From Flavobacteriales bacterium (lineage in GTDB: Bacteria > Bacteroidota > Bacteroidia > Flavobacteriales_F > PHOS-HE28): 5,847 nt of DNA. Shown piece by piece: positions 1-4,635 of the stretch (position 1 is its first letter; each line of letters opens with the position of its first letter). The stretch lies in assembly GCA_025455765.1 (NCBI GenBank), contig JALOLX010000260.1, positions 1-5,847 on the forward strand. The letters run 5' to 3'. The translations under genes and the position numbers were made by a program. Under the pieces are notes generated by a model. It did no database searches, was not told where the DNA came from, and worked only from the letters and a program-made list of their open reading frames with translations.

Positions 1-941
1 TGCACCAGGTCCTCGCTCACTTCCAACAGGGTCAACGTGCGGGGATCCTGGGCCACCAACAGATCGCGCAGGTGCCGCGCCAGTCCGGTCACGAAGAGGT
101 GCCCATCGAAGCCCTGCTGCAGAATGGCGTTGTACTCCACCAAGGCCGCCGCCACATCCCCGTTCGCGATGCTGTCCGTCAGCCGGAAGTAGTGGTCATG
201 GTCCAGCACGTTGAGGTTCTGGACCACCTCCTTGTAGGTGAGGCGCGCGCCGGAGAAGCTCACCAACTGGTCGAAGATGCTGAGCGCATCGCGCAGTCCG
301 CCATCGGCCTTCTGGGCAATGAGGTGCAGCGCTTGCGGTTCGGCCTCGATGCCTTCACGCTCCGCGATACTGGCCAAATGACGCGAGATATCGCTGATCC
401 GAATGCGGCGGAAGTCGAACACCTGGCAACGGCTCAGGATGGTGGGCAGGATCTTGTGCTTCTCGGTGGTGGCCAGGATGAAGATGGCGTAGGAGGGAGG
501 CTCCTCCAAGGTCTTCAGGAAGGCATTGAACGCGTCCTTGCTCAGCATGTGCACCTCGTCGATGATGTACACCTTCTTGGTGCCCACCTGCGGTGCGATG
601 TGCACTTGCTGGATAAGGGAGCGTATATGTTCAACGCCGTTATTGCTCGCCGCATCGAGCTCGAAGATGCTCAGGCTGTGCCCTTCTGCGAAGGTGCGGC
701 AGGGCGCGCAGGTGCCGCAGGTGGTGAGGTCCGCGTTGAGGTTCTCGCAGTTGATGGTGCGCGCCAGGATGCGGGCACACGTGGTCTTGCCCACCCCCCG
801 CGGACCCGTGAACAGGAAGGCCTGCGCCAGGTGGTTGCTGCGGATGGCGTTCTTCAGCGTTTCGGTCACAGCCTCCTGGCCCACCACCGTGTCGAACGTG
901 GCGGGACGGTACTTGCGTGCGCTGACAACGAATTGCTCCAT
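1..941 (-). CDS. dnaX: DNA polymerase III subunit gamma/tau, N-terminal part (runs off left edge)
   Basis: DnaX is the ATPase subunit of the clamp loader, which loads the beta sliding clamp onto primed DNA at the replication fork. The 313 visible codons cover the AAA+ core. They begin with M-E-Q-F-V-V-S-A-R-K-Y-R-P, typical of Bacteroidota DnaX. The Walker A loop GPRGVGKTT is at residues 46-54. Four zinc-module cysteines are C65, C75, C78 and C81. Walker B/DEVH is at 128-131. Sensor 1 is in LATTEKHKILP (156-166), followed by the arginine-finger motif S170-R171-C172. Sensor 2, GGLRDALS, is at 214-221. The ATG at 939-941 gives the expected family N-terminus. The lid domain continues to the edge, and the tau-specific C-terminal region lies outside, so I cannot say whether a gamma form is made by frameshifting. 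The gene is divergent from rpsF. Identification is essentially certain. Confidence 0.97.
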   Translation of the reverse strand, partial: MEQFVVSARKYRPATFDTVVGQEAVTETLKNAIRSNHLAQAFLFTGPRGVGKTTCARILARTINCENLNADLTTCGTCAPCRTFAEGHSLSIFELDAASNNGVEHIRSLIQQVHIAPQVGTKKVYIIDEVHMLSKDAFNAFLKTLEEPPSYAIFILATTEKHKILPTILSRCQVFDFRRIRISDISRHLASIAEREGIEAEPQALHLIAQKADGGLRDALSIFDQLVSFSGARLTYKEVVQNLNVLDHDHYFRLTDSIANGDVAAALVEYNAILQQGFDGHLFVTGLARHLRDLLVAQDPRTLTLLEVSEDLV

Positions 942-952
942 GACCTGCGCTG

Positions 953-960
953 CGAAGATA
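953..960 (-). promoter_or_regulatory. Possible -7 element of dnaX promoter
   Basis: On the minus strand this reads TATCTTCG, one mismatch from the Bacteroidota consensus TAnnTTTG. It lies 11 bp upstream of the dnaX ATG, which would give a leader of under about 10 nt. I find no TTTG-like -33 element at the usual 18-21 bp spacing. This is a weak call resting on one motif and its position. Confidence 0.35.
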
Positions 961-1121
961 GACGGGCACCCTTGCTTCGTGGACCGCACGTTGAGAACTT
1001 TGCCACCTGGTGGACGAACGTCTTGTCTTCTAACCTGCTGAAGGTCAGAGCAGGACCAGTTCAAAGGAGGCCGGGGTACGGTCGCTGGATCAACAGGTAT
1101 GGCCGGTCCGATGGGATCTCC

Positions 1122-1129
1122 TACCTTTG
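1122..1129 (+). promoter_or_regulatory. Putative promoter (-7 element TACCTTTG) of rpsF-rpsR-rplI
   Basis: This is a perfect match to the Bacteroidota primary sigma -7 consensus TAnnTTTG. It lies 26 bp upstream of the chosen rpsF ATG and predicts transcription starting near 1133 with a leader of about 23 nt. The -33 region is not recognisable. Its position between the in-frame ATG at 1099 and the ATG at 1156 argues that the downstream ATG is the real start. Confidence 0.6.
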
Positions 1130-1155
1130 CCGCCCATTTTCAACCGAACAGTCAG

Positions 1156-1518
1156 ATGACCAACCGGTACGAGACCGTCTTCATTCTTACTCCCGTTTTG
1201 TCTGAGGATCAGACGAAGGAGGCGGTCAAAAAATTCAAAGACCTGATCGAAGCAGGCCGTGGCAAGATCCACCACGAAGAGAGCTGGGGGATGCGCAAGC
1301 TCGCGTATCCCATCCAGAAGAAGTCCACGGGCTTCTACCACCTGATCGAGTTCGAAGCGGACGCTGCGTTCGTTGCGAAGCTCGAGACCGAGTACCGCCG
1401 CGATGAGCGCGTGATCCGCTTCCTCACCGTGGTGATGGACAAGCATCACATCTCCTTCGCCGAGAAGCGCCGCCACAAGCCGCTGTCCAAGAAGTCCGTA
1501 GAACCCACCAACGCCTGA
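1156..1518 (+). CDS. rpsF: 30S ribosomal protein S6
   Basis: S6 binds 16S rRNA in the central domain of the small subunit as a heterodimer with S18, the next gene. The predicted protein has 120 residues, a usual length for the family. It starts M-T-N-R-Y-E-T-V-F-I-L-T-P, the normal first beta strand. The conserved segment WGMRKLAYPIQKK is at 44-56 and DERVIRFL at 83-90. The basic C-terminal tail from about 104 is the usual variable extension. The frame is open further upstream to an ATG at 1099, but that would add 19 residues with no S6 character and would place the start before the promoter-like element at 1122-1129, so I chose 1156. No Shine-Dalgarno is visible. The gene heads a three-gene ribosomal operon and is followed by rpsR after 4 bp. 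There is no ssb or priB between them, unlike the Firmicutes and gammaproteobacterial arrangements. Confidence 0.96.
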   Translation: MTNRYETVFILTPVLSEDQTKEAVKKFKDLIEAGRGKIHHEESWGMRKLAYPIQKKSTGFYHLIEFEADAAFVAKLETEYRRDERVIRFLTVVMDKHHISFAEKRRHKPLSKKSVEPTNA

Positions 1519-1522
1519 AGCC

Positions 1523-1789
1523 ATGGCTGAGAACAACGAGATCCGTTACCTCACTCCGATCGCCATCGAGACGAAGAAGGAGAAGTACTGCCGCTTCAAG
1601 AAGATGGGGATCACCTACATCGATCACAAGGACCCCGACTTCCTGCTGCGCTTCGTGAACGAACAGGGCAAGATCCTGCCACGTCGCCTCACCGGCACCA
1701 GCCTCAAGTACCAGCGCAAAGTGGGTCAGGCCATCAAGCGCAGCCGCCACCTGGCCCTGATGCCTTACGTGGCCGATATGCTGAAGTAA
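1523..1789 (+). CDS. rpsR: 30S ribosomal protein S18
   Basis: S18 partners S6 on the 30S platform. The protein has 88 residues. It contains the phylum-typical start EIRYLTP (6-12), then KEKYCRFKKMGITYID (19-34). The family signature follows as ILPRRLTGTSLKYQR (51-65), and the C-terminus is KRSRHLALMPYV. The start follows the rpsF stop by 4 bp (AGCC) with no Shine-Dalgarno, so translational coupling with rpsF is likely. The gene is complete, with no irregularities. Confidence 0.97.
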   Translation: MAENNEIRYLTPIAIETKKEKYCRFKKMGITYIDHKDPDFLLRFVNEQGKILPRRLTGTSLKYQRKVGQAIKRSRHLALMPYVADMLK

Positions 1790-1810
1790 GCACCCAACGC
1801 CCCTACGACC

Positions 1811-2257
1811 ATGGAAGTGATCCTGAAAAAAGACGTGGAGCACCTGGGTTATGCCAATGACCTGGTGAAGGTGCGCGACGGTTATGCCCGCAACTTCCTT
1901 CTTCCCCGTGGCCTCGCAGTGAGCGCCACCGAAAGCGAGAAGAAGCAGCTGGCCGAGACCCTCAAGCAGCGTGCTCACAAGGAAGCCAAGATCAAGGCCG
2001 AAGCGGAAAAGACCGCCGATGGCCTGGCCAACAAGACCCTGAAGATCGGCGCCAAGGCCGGTGAGTCGGGCAAGATCTTCGGCAGCGTGAACACCATCCA
2101 GATCGCCGATGCCATCAAGGCCCTCGGCTTCGAGGTGGACCGCAAGAACATCAAGCTGAAAGGAGAAGCCGTAAAGGCCCTCGGTAAGTACGAGGCCGAA
2201 GTGGCGTTCCACCGCGATGTGGTGCGTAGCATCACCTTCGAAGTGGTCGCCGAATAA
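1811..2257 (+). CDS. rplI: 50S ribosomal protein L9
   Basis: L9 binds 23S rRNA near the base of the L1 stalk and extends over the 30S surface. The protein has 148 residues, the standard length. The N-terminal domain opens MEVILKKDVEHLGYANDLV and continues with the L9 signature VRDGYARNFLLPRGLA (21-36). A long charged connecting helix covers roughly 40-75. The C-terminal domain carries GKIFGSV (88-94) and ends ITFEVVAE. It is the last gene of the rpsF-rpsR-rplI operon, 21 bp after rpsR, and is followed by a strong terminator. The start has no Shine-Dalgarno. Confidence 0.97.
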   Translation: MEVILKKDVEHLGYANDLVKVRDGYARNFLLPRGLAVSATESEKKQLAETLKQRAHKEAKIKAEAEKTADGLANKTLKIGAKAGESGKIFGSVNTIQIADAIKALGFEVDRKNIKLKGEAVKALGKYEAEVAFHRDVVRSITFEVVAE

Positions 2258-2281
2258 GGCCTCTTTTCCTCTTCGTCCTGC

Positions 2282-2310
2282 AAAGGGCCGTCCTCCGGGG
2301 CGGCCCTTTT
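2282..2310 (+). terminator. Intrinsic terminator of rpsF-rpsR-rplI, UCCG tetraloop
   Basis: Nine perfect base pairs join AAAGGGCCG (2282-2290) to CGGCCCTTT (2301-2309). The stem continues with a T-G wobble (2291/2300) and two C-G pairs (2292/2299, 2293/2298). They close the loop TCCG at 2294-2297, so the apex is C(UCCG)G, an extra-stable UNCG-type tetraloop. The 3' arm ends in TTTT (2307-2310), so the U-tract partly overlaps the stem. It sits 24 bp after the rplI stop. Confidence 0.85.
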
Positions 2311-2354
2311 GCGTGCGACCAACGTTCGTCAGGTGCGGGGTTCGCGTTCCAAAC

Positions 2355-2362
2355 TATCTTTG
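2355..2362 (+). promoter_or_regulatory. Putative promoter (-7 element TATCTTTG) of the Cys-motif/barrel/MbnP operon
   Basis: This is a perfect TAnnTTTG element located after the ribosomal terminator and only 6 bp before the ATG at 2369. Transcription would start within a few nt of the start codon, implying a leaderless or nearly leaderless first cistron. No clear -33 TTTG is present at 18-21 bp. The identical octamer occurs before the aconitase gene (4603-4610). Confidence 0.55.
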
Positions 2363-2368
2363 TGGTGC

Positions 2369-2767
2369 ATGCGTGGCATAGCGGCTTCCCTCTTCGCGCT
2401 CATGGTCGGGCTCATCCTCGCTCCGGCCATCTTGGTGGTGGAGTTCCATGCCGATCGCGATCGCATCGCCCGCGAGCTGTGTGTGCAGCGTGATGTGGTG
2501 GAGGACATGCGCACCTGCCACGGTGAGTGTCAACTCTCCAAACGCCTGCGCGCCTTGGAGCATGAAGCGAACGCGCCCTTCCCCATGGAGCGCTTGGAGA
2601 GCCGCTTTGAGCCGCAGGTGCCCGTGGGCGATGTGCTCCGCTTGGTCCCCCCAACGCCCCAGCGTGCCCTGGCGGAGCTGAACGGACAGCCTGCCTCCCG
2701 CTGTGGACGCGGGTATTCTTTAGCACTGCCTTTCCTGTCGGGAAGGCTCATTCCACTTGAACCATGA
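2369..2767 (+). CDS. Small membrane-anchored Cys-motif protein, function unknown
   Basis: The predicted protein has 132 residues. A basic start (M-R) is followed by one long hydrophobic segment (about 4-25), either a membrane anchor or a signal peptide. The next part, roughly D29-E66, reads D-R-D-R-I-A-R-E-L-C-V, then C50-H-G-E-C54-Q-L-S-K-R-L. This matches a pattern I recognise from uncharacterised Bacteroidota proteins: N-terminal helix, (N/D)-x-x-x-I-x-x-x-L-C-V, then C-x-G-x-C-x-L-x-K-x-L. C38, C50 and C54 are candidate metal or disulphide residues; C112 is a further cysteine. The C-terminal half is Pro/Arg-rich and unrecognised. The frame stays open upstream to a TTG at 2309 inside the terminator; I prefer the ATG at 2369 because it follows the promoter element and leaves the hydrophobic segment intact. 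Its stop overlaps the next start (ATGA), supporting translational coupling. A metal-related role is inferred from the cysteines and neighbours only. Confidence 0.8.
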   Translation: MRGIAASLFALMVGLILAPAILVVEFHADRDRIARELCVQRDVVEDMRTCHGECQLSKRLRALEHEANAPFPMERLESRFEPQVPVGDVLRLVPPTPQRALAELNGQPASRCGRGYSLALPFLSGRLIPLEP

Positions 2768-3720
2768 AATGGATCCTCGCCATGGGAATGGCCTTGATGG
2801 CTTCCCGTGGCATGGCGTGCGATGTCTGCGGCATCTTCTTGGGTGTGCAGCCGCACGACCGCACCAGTTCTGTATCGCTTCTGTGGCGCGCCCGCCTCAT
2901 GGAGGGTACCCTCACCTTCGCCCGACCTGCCTCTCCCAACAAGCACGGTGGCCACGGCGGCAGTGGAGTTGCCCTCACCGGTGAGGACCGCTACCGCGAG
3001 CTTTACCAGGTGCTGGAACTGCGCGCCGACCTCTGGCTCGCGGACCGCTTTGCCCTGCTGGTCTCCTTGCCGGCGGTGAACAACTACCGCGCGGTGAACG
3101 GCTTCATCGGCACGGACATCTACGGCATCGGCGATCCGCTGCTCATCGGGCGCTACCTGGTGGCCAACACGAAGTGTACCGATACGCTGGACCGCACCGT
3201 ACATCGGCTCATGCTCGGTGGTGGCGCGAAACTGCCCTTGGGCCGCAACGACCTCACCTACAACAATGAGCGGGTGAGCGAGGACCTGCAACCCGGCACC
3301 GGTACATGGGACCTCCTGGCCAGCGCCGAATACATGGTGCGCGCCGGGCGGAACGGCGCTGCGGTGACCGTCGTAGGGCGCTACAACACGGCGAACAATG
3401 CCGGCTATCGCTTGGGCCACGGCCTCAGCTCCACCGTGGAGCTCTTCCGCCGCTGGGACCTGCGCGATGGCGCCATCAAACTGATGCCCTCCCTGGGTGT
3501 TTACCATGAACTGGCCGGAAGGGATGCCGAACTGGACGTGGTCCAGAACGGCACCGGTAGTTCAACGCTTTTTGCACACGCAGGTGCCCGCCTGTGGTGG
3601 CGCAACTGGATGCTCAGCCTCACCTACCAACAGGCCGTGGCGTGGCAACTGGGCGACCTCATGGTCCCCAACCGGATGCGTATCGTGACCGGGCTTGCTT
3701 ACAACTTCATCAAGAACTGA
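2764..3720 (+). CDS. Outer-membrane beta-barrel transporter-like protein with CDVCG mature N-terminus
   Basis: The protein has 318 residues. A signal peptide (1-18) ends G-M-A before C19-D-V-C22-G; the -3 position is Gly rather than Leu/Val, so signal peptidase I cleavage fits better than lipidation. The mature start resembles Bacteroidota 'transporter family' proteins that begin C-D-I-C-G. Other family-like segments are IYGIGDPLLIGRY (119-131), LMLGGGAKLPLG (149-160) and QPGTGTWDLL (176-185). Alternating hydrophobic stretches and the end IVTGLAYNFIKN suggest an outer-membrane beta barrel. A His/Gly loop H61-G-G-H64-G-G and C19/C22 could bind metal. No enzyme motif is seen. It overlaps the preceding gene by 4 bp and is followed 6 bp later by the MbnP-family lipoprotein, so the three are probably co-expressed. 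Barrel and family assignment are fairly secure; the substrate is unknown, with copper inferred from context. Confidence 0.82.
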   Translation: MKWILAMGMALMASRGMACDVCGIFLGVQPHDRTSSVSLLWRARLMEGTLTFARPASPNKHGGHGGSGVALTGEDRYRELYQVLELRADLWLADRFALLVSLPAVNNYRAVNGFIGTDIYGIGDPLLIGRYLVANTKCTDTLDRTVHRLMLGGGAKLPLGRNDLTYNNERVSEDLQPGTGTWDLLASAEYMVRAGRNGAAVTVVGRYNTANNAGYRLGHGLSSTVELFRRWDLRDGAIKLMPSLGVYHELAGRDAELDVVQNGTGSSTLFAHAGARLWWRNWMLSLTYQQAVAWQLGDLMVPNRMRIVTGLAYNFIKN

Positions 3721-3726
3721 ACCCCA

Positions 3727-4491
3727 ATGAACCTTTCCAAACTCGGCCTCCTGGCCATGATCGCACTCTCCGTTACCGCCTGTAAGAAGGATGAGGAGGA
3801 GACCCCGGCACCCACGCCTACGCCCACACCCACCACGGGCACGGTGAAGCTCGGCTTTACCTTCAGCCACGGTACCAACCCCTTCAACATCAACTCCACC
3901 TACCAGGATGGAGCAGGGAACACCATCCGCTTCGATAAGGTGAAGTTCTATGCCTCCAACTTCCACCTCAGCGATGATGCAGGTGCCGAAGTGGGCCATT
4001 TCCACGACACCTTCCTGCTCATTGATGGTGCTGCCGCCAGCAACGTGTTCACGCTCGGCGCCATCGACCCTGCGCACGTACACGAAGTGGAGTTCACCCT
4101 GGGCCTCGATGCAGAGACCAACCATGCCGATCCGACCGTGGCTGAAGCACCCCTGAACATTCCCGAAATGCACTGGAGCTGGAACCCTACCGCAGGCTAC
4201 AAGTTCCTCAACATGGAAGGCCATGTGGACCTCAATGGCGATGGTGATGTGGATGACGCCGAGGACGGCACCTTCACCTACCACTGTGCCACCGATGCCA
4301 TGGCCCGCACCGCGATGGTCGACGCCCACATGGATGTCGTGGCTGGCGGCACCGTCACCATCCAGGCCCAGGTGAACATGGCCGTGGTGCTCCAAAGCGT
4401 GAACCTCGCGGCCAACTCGGTGGCCATGGGCGGCGGACCCAACAATGCCGCCGCGATGAACGCCTTGGTGAATGCCATTTCCGGCATGTAA
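3727..4491 (+). CDS. MbnP-family lipoprotein, putative copper-binding, surface-exposed
   Basis: The protein has 254 residues. The lipobox V16-T-A-C19 is followed by K-K-D-E-E-E, which fits the Bacteroidota lipoprotein export signal, so it is probably displayed on the outer surface. A Pro-Thr linker covers about 26-37. The domain from about 39 resembles MbnP: VKLGFTFSHG, a segment on NTIRFDKVKFYASNFHLSD, HDTFLLID (93-100), VEFTLGLD (121-128), MHWSWNPTAGYKFLNMEG (148-165) and HCATD (186-190). Methanotroph MbnP and CorA bind copper, and their high-affinity site depends on a Trp oxidised to kynurenine by the di-heme enzyme MbnH. W150 and W152 are candidate equivalents here, but I cannot tell which, and no MbnH gene lies in the window. 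A perfect EF-hand-type loop occupies D168-E179. Histidines at 91, 93, 117, 119 and 149 and C187 are other possible ligands. It is the third gene of the operon, followed by a strong hairpin. Family is confident; copper binding is inferred. Confidence 0.85.
   Translation: MNLSKLGLLAMIALSVTACKKDEEETPAPTPTPTPTTGTVKLGFTFSHGTNPFNINSTYQDGAGNTIRFDKVKFYASNFHLSDDAGAEVGHFHDTFLLIDGAAASNVFTLGAIDPAHVHEVEFTLGLDAETNHADPTVAEAPLNIPEMHWSWNPTAGYKFLNMEGHVDLNGDGDVDDAEDGTFTYHCATDAMARTAMVDAHMDVVAGGTVTIQAQVNMAVVLQSVNLAANSVAMGGGPNNAAAMNALVNAISGM
3811..3837 (+). repeat. Short in-frame hexamer repeat encoding a Pro-Thr linker
   Basis: Four degenerate hexamers (CCCACG, CCTACG, CCCACA, CCCACC) and a final ACG encode the P-T-P-T-P-T-P-T-T linker of the MbnP-family lipoprotein, residues 29-37. 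The repeat separates the lipid anchor from the folded domain. Repeats of this type can vary in copy number without breaking the frame. Confidence 0.7.
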
Positions 4492-4514
4492 GCCGTTCAT
4501 CCTCAGTTCTGTTG

Positions 4515-4542
4515 GAAGGCCACCCGAACCCGGGTGGCCTTC
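4515..4542 (+). terminator. Hairpin terminator of the Cys-motif/barrel/MbnP operon
   Basis: GAAGGCCACCCG (4515-4526) pairs perfectly over 12 bp with CGGGTGGCCTTC (4531-4542), with loop AACC. The sequence after it (TTCCGTTA) has only a weak T-tract. It starts 23 bp after the MbnP-family stop and lies before the aconitase promoter, so it separates two transcription units. Confidence 0.78.
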
Positions 4543-4573
4543 TTCCGTTAAAAGGGGCCAAACGCGCACGCTG

Positions 4574-4585
4574 GCGAATTTTCGC
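4574..4585. promoter_or_regulatory. Inverted repeat GCGAA-TT-TTCGC over the -33 region of the aconitase promoter
   Basis: This is a perfect 5-bp inverted repeat with a 2-bp centre. The right half contains TTCG (4581-4584), which stands 18 bp before the -7 element at 4603 and may itself be the -33 hexamer region. Its placement would suit a repressor operator, but the repeat is short and could be chance. Confidence 0.3.
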
Positions 4586-4602
4586 TAAGCCGAACGGCGC
4601 TG

Positions 4603-4610
4603 TATCTTTG
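4603..4610 (+). promoter_or_regulatory. Putative promoter (-7 element TATCTTTG) of the aconitase gene
   Basis: This is a perfect TAnnTTTG element, with a TTTTCG stretch at 4579-4584 in the right place for a -33 element. It is the best-formed of the promoters in the window. It predicts a start near 4614 and a leader of about 22 nt before the ATG at 4636, which has no Shine-Dalgarno. Confidence 0.65.
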
Positions 4611-4635
4611 TACGCTGATCGCAACCACTCCACCC

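Noticed and set aside
1034..1054. Inverted repeat CCTGCT-N9-AGCAGG, and the nearby palindrome CCACC-T-GGTGG at 1003-1013, between dnaX and rpsF
   Set aside because: Both are short and lack a U-tract or clear link to a promoter. I considered an operator or a terminator but cannot distinguish them from chance.
1080..1155. Possible S6:S18-binding autoregulatory leader before rpsF
   Set aside because: Such leaders occur upstream of rpsF in several phyla and CCG triplets are present, but the leader predicted from the promoter at 1122 is only about 23 nt and I could not find the flanking helices by eye. A covariance-model search of this region would decide it.
1099..1155. N-terminally extended S6 starting at 1099
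   Set aside because: The 19 extra residues are unlike S6, and the promoter-like element lies inside the extension.
72..1205. 377-residue plus-strand ORF across the dnaX region and into rpsF
   Set aside because: It is antisense to all of the conserved DnaX AAA+ motifs, crosses the divergent promoter region and overlaps the rpsF start in another frame; its sequence has no recognisable domain.
1424..2212. 262-residue minus-strand ORF opposite rpsR and rplI
   Set aside because: It is antisense to two ribosomal protein genes with full-length family matches.
2530..4569. Long minus-strand ORFs (325 and 335 residues) opposite the barrel and MbnP genes
   Set aside because: They overlap genes validated by signal peptides, the ATGA overlap and family motifs, and cover terminators; they are codon-bias shadows.
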